DNA of 64,000 nt from Flavobacteriaceae bacterium (GCA_947446865.1 CANFHX010000010.1:30031-94030), one strand, 5' to 3'. Shown: positions 1 through 9,105, numbered from the stretch's first letter. Notes: a model not told the origin generated them from the letters alone. Numbers and translations are program-made.

Positions 1-111
1 GACTTTTTTGGAACTTCGGTTGGACTAATTGCCTCCTTTTTACTACTGTGTTTATGGGTTATTGTTCCCTTTACGATTTCGATGCGAAAATTCAGGACTA
101 AAGATTTATAA
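1..111 (+). CDS. C-terminal end of an integral membrane protein (possibly an ABC-type permease such as NosY)
   Basis: Open from window start, ...GTSVGLIASFLLLCLWVIVPFTISMRKFRTKDL*; hydrophobic C-terminal helix; 5' part outside the window. Confidence 0.4.
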   Translation, partial: DFFGTSVGLIASFLLLCLWVIVPFTISMRKFRTKDL

Positions 112-114
112 AAT

Positions 115-486
115 ATGAAAACAGACATCCGAAATAGAAAAGATATCGAAAAATTAGTAAATACTTTTTATGATATAGTCAAAACTGATACTATAATTGG
201 TTATTTGTTTAACGATGTTGCGCAGGTAAATTGGCAATTGCATTTACCAAAAATGTATGCTTTTTGGGAAAATATTCTTTTCTGTACTGCTAATTATAAT
301 GGCAGCCCAATGGCTGTTCACAAAGAATTACATCAAAAAAGCACCATGACCCAAGAGCATTTTAAGCATTGGAATGTGCTTTTCAATAAAACTGTTGACC
401 ACCTTTTTGAAGGCCCAAAAGCTGAAGAAATAAAAAATAGGGCGATGAATATTTCGGCAGTAATGATGCATAAAACCCTAATTTAA
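115..486 (+). CDS. Truncated hemoglobin-like globin (group III-like)
   Basis: 123 aa; globin-like LPKMYAFWENILF...HKELHQK...HFKHWNVLFNKTVD. Confidence 0.75.
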   Translation: MKTDIRNRKDIEKLVNTFYDIVKTDTIIGYLFNDVAQVNWQLHLPKMYAFWENILFCTANYNGSPMAVHKELHQKSTMTQEHFKHWNVLFNKTVDHLFEGPKAEEIKNRAMNISAVMMHKTLI

Positions 487-525
487 TGCCATTTATTGTT
501 TGTAATAGGTATATTTACAGAAGTT

Positions 526-969
526 ATGATACATCCTATTCTACTAATTTTACATCTTTTGGCCGCTAGTATATGGGTTGGTGGGCATTTACTATTATCC
601 ATTCGGTTTTTGCCAGAAGCACTCCAAAAGAAAGATTTATCCATAATTCTCAATTTCAAAGATAAATTTGAAGTGGTTGGACTCCCTTCAATTTTAATTC
701 TACTAATTTCAGGAATAATGATGGCTTATAATTATGGGGTTCCGTTTTCAAGATGGTTTTCCTTTTCGGATGGCATTGAAAAAATAATTTCCATAAAATT
801 AATTTTAATTTTCACCACTATAATTCTAGCAGCATACTCACAATTATATATTTTCCCAAAAGCAAATTCTGAAAGAATGTTTCCACTTGCTTTTCAAATA
901 ATTTTGGTAACCCTAATTGGCGTTGGCATGCTAGTGCTTGGAAGTTTAATTCAATTGGGAGGGGCTTAA
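526..969 (+). CDS. Multi-TM membrane protein, CopD-like
   Basis: Probable start ATG 526 inside ORF 496..969; hydrophobic, HPILLILHLLAASIWVGGHLLL resembles CopD-type proteins. Confidence 0.55.
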   Translation: MIHPILLILHLLAASIWVGGHLLLSIRFLPEALQKKDLSIILNFKDKFEVVGLPSILILLISGIMMAYNYGVPFSRWFSFSDGIEKIISIKLILIFTTIILAAYSQLYIFPKANSERMFPLAFQIILVTLIGVGMLVLGSLIQLGGA

Positions 970-983
970 AAGAAGCATTTTTT

Positions 984-999
984 TATGACTTCGCTCATG
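984..999. promoter_or_regulatory. Putative Crp/Fnr-family operator upstream of RIC gene
   Basis: TATGA-CTTCGC-TCATG; TAATTTTG -7 box at 1021-1028; ATG at 1055. Confidence 0.65.
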
Positions 1000-1054
1000 T
1001 TTTATAAATACAATAAATGGTAATTTTGGATTTATAATTATTAAACAAAAAGAC

Positions 1055-1783
1055 ATGAACACCATAGAAAAAGCAACCATTGGAGCATATGTTGCCCAAG
1101 ATTTCAGAACTGCTGCACTATTTTCAAAGTATAAAATTGATTTTTGCTGCAAGGGAAATAGAACCCTTGATGAAGTATGCCAAGCAAAAGGTTTGAACCT
1201 AAATGAAATTGAAAATGAATTAAATACTGTTTTAGAGTCGAACAACTCTTCCGAAATGGATTTCATTTCCTTCTCTCCTAGTTTATTAATCGATTATATT
1301 CTAGAAACCCACCACGAATATGTTTTAACAAAAACACCCGTTCTTTTGCAATACTTAGACAAACTTTGCAAAGTACATGGTTCAAATCATCCGGAGCTAA
1401 TTGAAATAAATGCTATTTTTAAAATCAGTGCTGTCGAACTTTCCAATCATATGCTAAAAGAAGAAGAAGTTTTGTTTCCGTTTATCAAAACAATGACCGC
1501 TGCTTTAAAAAACAAGGAAACTATTGAACAAGCCCACTTCGGGACTGTGGACAATCCAATTGCAATGCTTAAAAAGGATCATGAAATGGAAGGTGAATTA
1601 TTTGCTAAAATTGTACAATTAACCAATAATTACACACCCCCTAGTGATGCTTGCGGAACCTACAAAGTGACGTTTGCCATGTTGCAAGAATTTGAACAAG
1701 ACCTTCACAAACACATCCATCTTGAAAACAATATTCTTTTTCCGAAAGCTCTACAATTAGAAGAACGATTTACAATAGTATAA
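1055..1783 (+). CDS. ric: Iron-sulfur cluster repair di-iron protein (RIC/ScdA/YtfE family)
   Basis: N-terminal DUF542-like region with FCCKG; hemerythrin-like HH...E and HxxxE motifs. Confidence 0.9.
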   Translation: MNTIEKATIGAYVAQDFRTAALFSKYKIDFCCKGNRTLDEVCQAKGLNLNEIENELNTVLESNNSSEMDFISFSPSLLIDYILETHHEYVLTKTPVLLQYLDKLCKVHGSNHPELIEINAIFKISAVELSNHMLKEEEVLFPFIKTMTAALKNKETIEQAHFGTVDNPIAMLKKDHEMEGELFAKIVQLTNNYTPPSDACGTYKVTFAMLQEFEQDLHKHIHLENNILFPKALQLEERFTIV

Positions 1784-1816
1784 TTCATTAATAGAACCCT
1801 TTTAAAACCTCATCTT

Positions 1817-3934
1817 ATGGAGAAATTTGTCATAAAAAGAAATGGAGATTACAAACCATTTGAAAGCTATAAAATAAAGGATGCTATTGAAAAGAGTTTT
1901 GAAAGTGTTTCTATTCCTTTTGACGAAAGTATTTATGAAATGGTTCGAACGGCAATTGCAAATAAAGATACCTGGGCAGTTGAGGAAATTCAAGATATTA
2001 TCGAAAAATCTCTTTTCGAAAAAGAATATTTCAACGTTATGCGTTCGTTTATGTTGTTTCGTCATACCCGAAAATTACAACGGGAACATGTTGACGGATT
2101 GAACGACGACACAACTTATGTAGACAGCACCCAAACTATTGAAGAATACATTTCTCAAACCGATTGGCGAATTAATGCCAATGCCAATACCTCCTATTCT
2201 AATGCTGGTTTGGTGAATAATGTTGCCGGGAAAATCATCGCAAATTATTGGTTGGATAAAGTCTATTCTAAAAAAGAAGGGTATGCACATAGAAATGGAG
2301 ATCTCCATATTCACGATTTAGATTGTTTAACTGGTTATTGTGCTGGTTGGAGTCTTAGGGTTTTATTAAACGATGGATTTAATGGTGTGCGCGGACGAGT
2401 GGAAAGCAAAGCGCCTTCTCATTTTAGAGAAGCCCTCGGACAAATGTCTAATTTTTTAGGGATTCTCCAAAGCGAATGGGCAGGCGCACAAGCATTTAGT
2501 TCGTTTGACACCTATCTCGCTCCTTATGTTTTTAAAGACAATCTTTCGTTTGACGAAGTGCTAAAAGCAGTTCGTAGTTTTGTATACAACCTTAATGTTC
2601 CGGCTCGTTGGGGACAATCACCATTCACCAATATTACTTTGGATTGGATAGTTCCTGAAGATTTGAAAACTCAAATCCCAACTAAAAATGACCATCATTT
2701 TTTTGAAGGAAACTTCAATCATGATGTTTTGATAAAAGCCCAGGAGCGCGGAGCCGATAAACCTACCGACTTACGTTACGAACATTTTCAAGCCGAAATG
2801 AACTTGATAAATAAGGCCTATTACACCGTAATGACCGAAGGGGATGCTAATGGACAACCCTTTACCTTCCCTATTCCTACGGTAAATATTACCGAAGATT
2901 TTGATTGGGATGGAGAAAACACCGAATTACTATTTGAAAACACAGCCAAAATTGGGTCTTCTTATTTTCAAAATTTTATCGGAAGCCAATATATTTTAGA
3001 TGAAAATGGTATTGCAATTGAAAACCCAAATGCATACAAACCCAATGCGGTTCGAAGTATGTGTTGCCGTTTGCAACTGGATTTAAGAGAATTATTAAAA
3101 CGCGGTAACGGACTTTTTGGAAGTGCCGAAATGACGGGAAGTATTGGCGTGGTTACCATCAATATGGCTCGTTTAGGCTATTTGTATGCTGGAAATAAAG
3201 AAGCCCTTTTTAATGAGTTGGATAATTTAATGGAAATCTCTAAATCAACTTTAGAGAAAAAAAGAGTCTTTATTCAACAGATGTACGACCGAGGATTATA
3301 TCCTTACACCAAGCGCTATTTAACCCATTTTAGAAATCATTTTTCTACCATTGGTGTTAACGGAATGAACGAAATGGTACGGAATTTTACAAATGACAAA
3401 GACGACATTACTTCTACTTTTGGAAATGATTTTTGCTTGGAAATTTTAGATTACATCCGAAATAGAATGAAAGAATTTCAAGAAGCAACTGGAAATTTAT
3501 ATAATCTAGAAGCAACTCCTGCCGAAGGAACCACTTATCGATTTGCCAAAGAAGACAAAAAACGATATGCTGATATTCTTCAAGCGGGAACCGAAGAAAA
3601 CAATTACTATACTAACAGCTCCCAAATTCCGGTAGATTTTACGCAAGACCCAATAGAAGCATTGTTAATGCAAGACGAATTGCAATGTAAATATACTGGT
3701 GGAACGGTGCTACATTTATACATGAACGAAAGAATAAGCTCTCCCGAAGCCTGCAAGAATTTTGTAAAAACAGTTTTAACTAAATTTAAATTACCCTACA
3801 TCACCGTTACCCCAGTATTTAGCGTTTGTCCGGTTCATGGTTATTTGAATGGCGAACACGAATATTGTCCGAAATGCGATGAAGAAATTATAGAAAATCA
3901 AAAAAACACATTATATGAAAACGAACCACAATGA
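1817..3934 (+). CDS. nrdD: Anaerobic ribonucleoside-triphosphate reductase, catalytic part with C-terminal zinc site
   Basis: 705 aa; ATP-cone N-terminus, NrdD core HIHDLD...YCAGWSL, C-terminal CPVHGYL...CPKCD; no glycyl-radical RVxGY motif in this ORF. Confidence 0.93.
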   Translation: MEKFVIKRNGDYKPFESYKIKDAIEKSFESVSIPFDESIYEMVRTAIANKDTWAVEEIQDIIEKSLFEKEYFNVMRSFMLFRHTRKLQREHVDGLNDDTTYVDSTQTIEEYISQTDWRINANANTSYSNAGLVNNVAGKIIANYWLDKVYSKKEGYAHRNGDLHIHDLDCLTGYCAGWSLRVLLNDGFNGVRGRVESKAPSHFREALGQMSNFLGILQSEWAGAQAFSSFDTYLAPYVFKDNLSFDEVLKAVRSFVYNLNVPARWGQSPFTNITLDWIVPEDLKTQIPTKNDHHFFEGNFNHDVLIKAQERGADKPTDLRYEHFQAEMNLINKAYYTVMTEGDANGQPFTFPIPTVNITEDFDWDGENTELLFENTAKIGSSYFQNFIGSQYILDENGIAIENPNAYKPNAVRSMCCRLQLDLRELLKRGNGLFGSAEMTGSIGVVTINMARLGYLYAGNKEALFNELDNLMEISKSTLEKKRVFIQQMYDRGLYPYTKRYLTHFRNHFSTIGVNGMNEMVRNFTNDKDDITSTFGNDFCLEILDYIRNRMKEFQEATGNLYNLEATPAEGTTYRFAKEDKKRYADILQAGTEENNYYTNSSQIPVDFTQDPIEALLMQDELQCKYTGGTVLHLYMNERISSPEACKNFVKTVLTKFKLPYITVTPVFSVCPVHGYLNGEHEYCPKCDEEIIENQKNTLYENEPQ

Positions 3935-4079
3935 GATTTTAGAACAAAACCAACTTTTAAGAACAAAATGCTTAGTTTATACCAGAGTAATGGGCTACCA
4001 TCGCCCTGTTGAAAGTTTTAATATTGGTAAAAAAGGCGAACACAAACAAAGAATGTATTTTAAAGAATGTAAGTGCTAA
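3915..4079 (+). CDS. Separate glycyl-radical domain polypeptide of class III RNR
   Basis: 54-aa ORF in +1 frame, overlapping nrdD by 20 nt: MKTNHNEILEQNQLLRTKCLVYTRVMGYHRPVESFNIGKKGEHKQRMYFKECKC; TRVMGY is the NrdD glycyl-radical motif; absent from supplied ORF track because short. Confidence 0.85.
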   Translation: MKTNHNEILEQNQLLRTKCLVYTRVMGYHRPVESFNIGKKGEHKQRMYFKECKC

Positions 4080-4753
4080 GCAAACCTATTTACAATATTA
4101 CACCTTTTACGCTTTTAGATTATCCAGATAAATCTGCCTGTATTATTTGGTATTCTGGCTGTAATATGCGGTGTTTGTATTGCTATAATCCCGAAATTGT
4201 TTTAGGAAAAGGATCCACTTCTTTTCCTGAAGCAATTTCTTTTTTACAAAAAAGACAAGGTTTGCTAGATGCTGTTGTTTTTAGTGGTGGCGAATGTTTA
4301 TTACACAAAAACATCGTCGCACAGATAAAAGAGATAAAGGAAATGGGGTTTTTGGTAAAAATTGACACGAATGGCTCGAATACTGCTATTTTAAAGCAAT
4401 TATTACAAGATAGTCTAATTGATTACGTTGCCTTAGATTATAAAGCAACTGCAAGCAAATTTCAGACAGTTACTAAAACGGATTTGTTTTCAAAATTTGA
4501 GAATTCCTTTGCGATGCTCCAAGAAAGTGAAATTCCGTTTGAAATACGCACTACGTTCCATTCAGATTTAATTTTAGAAGCCGATTGGATTGAAATGATT
4601 GAATACCTTACCCAGAAAAATTATACCGGAAAATACTACATTCAATCCTTTAAAAATAATGTTGAAACACTAGGAAAATTACATTCCTCTGCAAAAATGA
4701 AAGAACAAGAATGTTTTTCTTCCTTAAATTTCCAAGTCTTTTTTAGAAATTAA
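4073..4753 (+). CDS. nrdG: Anaerobic RNR activating protein, radical SAM
   Basis: GTG start; YSGCNMRCLYCYNPE radical-SAM CxxxCxxC motif; VVFSGGECLL. Confidence 0.92.
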   Translation: MLSKPIYNITPFTLLDYPDKSACIIWYSGCNMRCLYCYNPEIVLGKGSTSFPEAISFLQKRQGLLDAVVFSGGECLLHKNIVAQIKEIKEMGFLVKIDTNGSNTAILKQLLQDSLIDYVALDYKATASKFQTVTKTDLFSKFENSFAMLQESEIPFEIRTTFHSDLILEADWIEMIEYLTQKNYTGKYYIQSFKNNVETLGKLHSSAKMKEQECFSSLNFQVFFRN

Positions 4754-6046
4754 TTGCATATTTTTTAGAAACTCCAATACCACTAGATACAATCCCACCA
4801 AGATTCCTGTTCCGAAAAAAGTAAACAAAAGGTACATCCAATGCATAGAATCTTGAAATTGTCCAAACGGAATAGCTTTAGTAAAGAACGTCCAATAGCT
4901 TTTTTGAACTCCTAAAATTAGTAGAACTATCCAAAAAAGAAGAAACGAATAGTTGAAGATTTTGATGCCAATTTCAATTCTACTTTGCGATAATTTAGTA
5001 AACGGATTTTCTATTTCTAAGATATAAGCTATCGATGACAATAGAATCAAAGTATTAATACCGATAGTGGTTCCCATGGAATGGGCTACGGTAATGTGCG
5101 TTCCATGTGTGAATAAATTGATGGATGGAATGGACATTAACAATGCTAACAACAAATTTAAAAATACCCAAAAATCAGCTAGAATCATTAATCGATAGGC
5201 TATTGAAAATTCAATTTTGGTTTCTTCCGAAAGGGATTTTTTCCAATCGTAAATTATAGAAAATAAGATTACCCATTCGGTCATGCTAATTGCATAGGCA
5301 AAATAACGAATCCAGGGTGCGGTTGGAATTATGTAAATATGGTGCGCCCAACCGAACATTAAATTGGTCAATCCCAAAAGATAAAAGAAAAATGCTTTGG
5401 GCGACTTGGCATAGCTTTCGTCTTTGCTAATTTTTGCCATTACGTATAATGCGGTACCATAAACAAGCATATTCCACGAACCAACATACGAGCCACCAGC
5501 CTTCCATTGCAGAGCGATATTCTGAATATAATTGCTTTTAAAATAGGGCAACATCCAAAGATGTGCTTCGGTGAAATGGTAAATCATAAATACAATTCCG
5601 GTGGCCCACATCCAAAAATAAACTGGCCAATTCTTGAAGTTAGGAAGTGTGGTTTTGAAATAATTAATCCCAAAAACAATCCAACCTAAAGCAATTGGAA
5701 AATAAAAATAACTCGGGAATTCTAAATATTCTTTGCCTTCAAAATTTTTATTTAAAAAGGAAAAAATAATACCAATTCCGGTACTAGTAAACAGCCAGAA
5801 ATGCCATTTTACAAGTGATTTATTTCCGTTTTGAAGGTAGTAATAAATACCGCCAATAGCCGCTAGAAGTATCCAAGAAACTACAAAAAGCGTGTGCAAC
5901 GGACGCAAGACATAGAATGGTAATACTTCTTTAATAAAGGTGGGAACTACATATTGAAAACCTGCTAGTAATCCGCAAAGAAGTCCTAATAGCAATGCAA
6001 TTAATCCTATTGTGATAAAATAGAAAGGGTACTTATTAGTTTTCAT
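4724..6046 (-). CDS. Divergent NorB-like heme-copper oxidase superfamily protein
   Basis: 12-TM-type; RPLHTLFVVSW, FGWAHHIYIIP and THGTHITVAH match NorB signatures; partner cytochrome c upstream; some canonical ligands missing. Confidence 0.75.
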   Translation of the reverse strand: MKTNKYPFYFITIGLIALLLGLLCGLLAGFQYVVPTFIKEVLPFYVLRPLHTLFVVSWILLAAIGGIYYYLQNGNKSLVKWHFWLFTSTGIGIIFSFLNKNFEGKEYLEFPSYFYFPIALGWIVFGINYFKTTLPNFKNWPVYFWMWATGIVFMIYHFTEAHLWMLPYFKSNYIQNIALQWKAGGSYVGSWNMLVYGTALYVMAKISKDESYAKSPKAFFFYLLGLTNLMFGWAHHIYIIPTAPWIRYFAYAISMTEWVILFSIIYDWKKSLSEETKIEFSIAYRLMILADFWVFLNLLLALLMSIPSINLFTHGTHITVAHSMGTTIGINTLILLSSIAYILEIENPFTKLSQSRIEIGIKIFNYSFLLFWIVLLILGVQKSYWTFFTKAIPFGQFQDSMHWMYLLFTFFGTGILVGLYLVVLEFLKNMQLISKKDLEI

Positions 6047-6473
6047 ATTTTTGATTTTTGTATTTTAGAATAACCCAACCATTCGATTCTATTTTGGCAT
6101 TGGCATTTGGATAGATTCCTGTTTGATCCACCTCCTTTAAAAATTGCACCAAAGCATCTTTTTCGGTTTCCGATAAATTAAACTTTGGCATTACTTTAAT
6201 TCCACTACTCATCAAAGCTTTTATATAGATTTCTCCTTTTCCTTTGGCAGAATACACGTTGGTTAAATCGGGACCTAAATAACCGCCAAGTCCATAAATT
6301 TGGTGGCACGAGTTGCAATTATTTTTAAGCCAAAGGGTTTCGCCGAGTTGTGCTTTTTTAGATAAATGAACCGTTCCGAAATCGGATTTGGAAGTATAAA
6401 TAATATAGTTATAAAAAGAGAATGAGATTATCAAAACACTCAAAATCAGAAGATATTTATGAAATGGTACCAT
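6036..6473 (-). CDS. NorC-like membrane-anchored cytochrome c
   Basis: N-terminal TM; CNSCHQIYGLGGYLGPDLTNVY heme c motif. Confidence 0.85.
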   Translation of the reverse strand: MVPFHKYLLILSVLIISFSFYNYIIYTSKSDFGTVHLSKKAQLGETLWLKNNCNSCHQIYGLGGYLGPDLTNVYSAKGKGEIYIKALMSSGIKVMPKFNLSETEKDALVQFLKEVDQTGIYPNANAKIESNGWVILKYKNQKYEN

Positions 6474-6525
6474 GCTTGGAAATAAAAAATAATTTACAAA
6501 TAGAAGAAAAGCAATTGACTATAAA

Positions 6526-6541
6526 CATGATAATAATCACA
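6526..6541. promoter_or_regulatory. Putative Crp/Fnr-family operator upstream of norC-like gene
   Basis: CATGA-TAATAA-TCACA; TCTATTTG box on the minus strand at 6497-6504. Confidence 0.55.
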
Positions 6542-6573
6542 AAAAAGCGTGAATTACGACAATTCACGCTTTT
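6541..6573 (-). terminator. Intrinsic terminator downstream of fasciclin gene
   Basis: AAAAAAGCGTGAATT-acgac-AATTCACGCTTTT hairpin. Confidence 0.7.
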
Positions 6574-6646
6574 CGACTTTAGTCAAAAGAAAAACAATAT
6601 TTTACCTGAACATTAACGAACCGGTAATTGAATTAATAATCCGCTT

Positions 6647-7204
6647 TTATTTTGGTAAAAGAACATCTCCAATAACATGAATAATTCCGTTGGAAGTTGG
6701 TATTGAGGCTAAAATTTCAGAACCATTAACAAAGGTTTTCTCTCCTTTTTTAGTGATTTTTACTTTACCTCCATAAACCATATCAAAATCTTGACCATCT
6801 TGCATGTATTCTATTTTAAGCGTTCCAACATAAGTGTGATACCCAAGAATGTTTGATAATTTATCTTTGTTTTCAGGTTTCAACAAATCATCTACAGTCC
6901 CTGCAGGCAATTTTGCGAAAGCAGCATTAGTTGGGGCGAATACTGTAAAAGGTCCGGCATTACTTAAAGCATCCACTAATCCTGCAGCTTTCACGGCAGT
7001 AACTAAAGTAGTGTGGTCTTTACTTCCTACAGCGGTTTGAACAATGTTAGGAGCTGAGTTTTCATCTTTAACTCCAGATTGACCTGTGGTTCCTGCTGAA
7101 GTGGTGTCTGTTGTAGACGATGTTGTTGTAGCTTCATCGGTTTTTTTGCAACCTACTAAAGCAACAAAACTAACTAATAGTAATAATTTAATTGTTTTTT
7201 TCAT
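6647..7204 (-). CDS. Fasciclin-domain lipoprotein
   Basis: Lipobox LVSFVALVGC; FAS1 motifs GPFTVFAPTNAAFAKLP and GIIHVIGDVLLP. Confidence 0.92.
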   Translation of the reverse strand: MKKTIKLLLLVSFVALVGCKKTDEATTTSSTTDTTSAGTTGQSGVKDENSAPNIVQTAVGSKDHTTLVTAVKAAGLVDALSNAGPFTVFAPTNAAFAKLPAGTVDDLLKPENKDKLSNILGYHTYVGTLKIEYMQDGQDFDMVYGGKVKITKKGEKTFVNGSEILASIPTSNGIIHVIGDVLLPK

Positions 7205-7254
7205 AATGTTAATTCTTTGTTTATATGGGCAAAGTACCTAATTATGAAATAGTT

Positions 7255-7278
7255 ATTTTATGAGTATAATCATAAAAT
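7255..7278. promoter_or_regulatory. Putative Crp/Fnr-family operator upstream of fasciclin gene
   Basis: Perfect 9-bp arms ATTTTATGA-GTATAA-TCATAAAAT; core 7259-7274; TTTG box on the minus strand ends at 7230. Confidence 0.65.
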
Positions 7279-7282
7279 AGAA

Positions 7283-8512
7283 TTATTTTTTTTCTGCTTT
7301 TAAAGAAAAAAATACTGTAATTCCAATTCCAGAAACCAACACGATTGCAGCACCAAAAAGCAGCACATTAACAAATGGAATTACAGTATAACTAAAGGAG
7401 GAAATGCCTTGAACGGCAAGGATAATTTCATTAATCAAAACTCCTATAGAGAAAGTAATCACTCCAATTTTAATGTTTTTTTGAAGCAAAATAAGAGCTT
7501 TTGCAAAAATATAAAACAATAAAAACAAGGAGAAAATAGCTAATAAAACCAAATGCAAATAAGCAATAACTATCGGACGGAAACCAAAAGCCAACTGGCT
7601 AATTGCTGGAATGGTGGAAACGAGTTGCAACAGAAATTTTAAGCTTAAAGCAAAGGCAACAAAAAGCAAGAGATACCGCAAAAAAGGTTGAAATTGATGC
7701 AGAAAATCGCGTTTGGATTTTACTATAATAAAAAGAAATCGAAACCAAGTATATACTTGAACAAAAGCTGCAAGAACGGTAAAACAATAAATCCAAAGAG
7801 GTAAATCCCACCAAAGTGTAGAAAGAAAATAAGCGGGTATACAGGAAATGAAAAATAGTTTGAAAACATTTTTATAAAAAGGGTTTTCGTTTGTTTTTAA
7901 ATTTAAAAAAGAAAACAATAAACCCATGCATGCAAAGAAAAACCAACCGTTGTATTGAAAATGCAAATAATAAAAGATGGAAGCCAAATATTCGTCTTGG
8001 TGGATGTTTTTGGTGACCATCATATAAGCCAAAACAAAAGTGCCAAACGAAGAAATTACATTGAAAAACAATGCTGCTTTAAACCAGTTTTTAGACAAAT
8101 ATTCTTTTGGAATTGCCTTTAAGTCTTGATAATAAAAATAGGCAAAGATACAAGCAACAACTATTGAAGCTGTCGAGAAAATAATGGATAATAATCCATA
8201 TCCTTGAATAATGAAGAACACCAACATGCCATAAGCACAAATAAGATTGGCGATTAAAATTAAGTTATATTTCTTTAAAAATCTAGCATCCAAATTCTTT
8301 ATTCTAAATTCTAAAAATCCAATCATCAATACCATAATGGTATGGCTTATCCAACCCGTAAAAGCAAAATGGGAATGGGAATGTTGCAAATGCTTTTGAT
8401 CAAAAAATGGAAATTCAAATCCAATTTTGTACCGCATTAAAAGTCCTATAAGGGCTACAATAAGAAGATTTATCAAAGAGAATTTCAACCAAAACCTGCT
8501 GTTAAAATGCAT
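7283..8512 (-). CDS. Multi-TM His-rich membrane protein, possibly heme-binding
   Basis: 409 aa, about 12 TM segments; HLQHSHSHFAFTGWISH and YLHFQYNGWFFF; start overlaps stop of the Crp/Fnr gene. Confidence 0.6.
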   Translation of the reverse strand: MHFNSRFWLKFSLINLLIVALIGLLMRYKIGFEFPFFDQKHLQHSHSHFAFTGWISHTIMVLMIGFLEFRIKNLDARFLKKYNLILIANLICAYGMLVFFIIQGYGLLSIIFSTASIVVACIFAYFYYQDLKAIPKEYLSKNWFKAALFFNVISSFGTFVLAYMMVTKNIHQDEYLASIFYYLHFQYNGWFFFACMGLLFSFLNLKTNENPFYKNVFKLFFISCIPAYFLSTLWWDLPLWIYCFTVLAAFVQVYTWFRFLFIIVKSKRDFLHQFQPFLRYLLLFVAFALSLKFLLQLVSTIPAISQLAFGFRPIVIAYLHLVLLAIFSLFLLFYIFAKALILLQKNIKIGVITFSIGVLINEIILAVQGISSFSYTVIPFVNVLLFGAAIVLVSGIGITVFFSLKAEKK

Positions 8513-9105
8513 TAGAAATATATTTTGTGATTAATGATGTCTATTTTTTTACTTAATTTCATTTTGGCAAAAGCCCTAATAACGGTTTCCACACGCAAGC
8601 CCGTAAAATTTGCAATTTCTTGACGGGTGAAAGGAACCATTTCTTTTATTTTACAATCCTCCCCTTTTTTATGCGCATATAAAAAAGCGGTGATTCTAAA
8701 TTCGGGTTTTTGATTGATAATATCTTTAGATGTTTTGGCTTTAGAATGAATTCGTAGCGCCATTAAACTTAAAAATTTCTTTTGAATAGCTGGATATTCT
8801 TCTAATATTTTCAAAAACTTATCTTTAGTTAATTTAATAATTTTACTATCTTGAAAGGCAACTGCCGTTGCAGGATACGATTGATTAATTATTAATGGTG
8901 GTTCTCCAAAACTTTGCCCATTTGAAAAATAACCTTGGGTAAATTCCTTACCATCATCATTCGAATTATACATTCGAACACTTCCTTCAATAATTTGGAA
9001 ATAATAACTGGCGGATTCCTCTTCATCAAAAATTACTTGATTTTTTTTATATTCTTTGGCAATTGCACCCCAAGAAAAGAGTAAATCTAAATCTATTTGC
9101 GTCAT
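8512..9105 (-). CDS. Crp/Fnr family transcriptional regulator
   Basis: cNMP-binding fold YYFQIIEGSVRMY...GQSFGEP and HTH PFTRQEIANFTGLRVETVIRAFAKM; start refined to ATG 9105 (MTQIDLD). Confidence 0.9.
   Translation of the reverse strand: MTQIDLDLLFSWGAIAKEYKKNQVIFDEEESASYYFQIIEGSVRMYNSNDDGKEFTQGYFSNGQSFGEPPLIINQSYPATAVAFQDSKIIKLTKDKFLKILEEYPAIQKKFLSLMALRIHSKAKTSKDIINQKPEFRITAFLYAHKKGEDCKIKEMVPFTRQEIANFTGLRVETVIRAFAKMKLSKKIDIINHKIYF

Noticed and set aside
1881-2314. ORFs overlapping the nrdD 5' region in other frames
   Set aside because: nrdD is unambiguous; alternatives have no family features
3893-3912. A-AAA-AAC -1 slippery heptamer near the nrdD 3' end (CAA AAA AAC)
   Set aside because: A -1 shift leads to a TGA stop within a few codons and does not reach the glycyl-radical ORF, which is in the +1 frame
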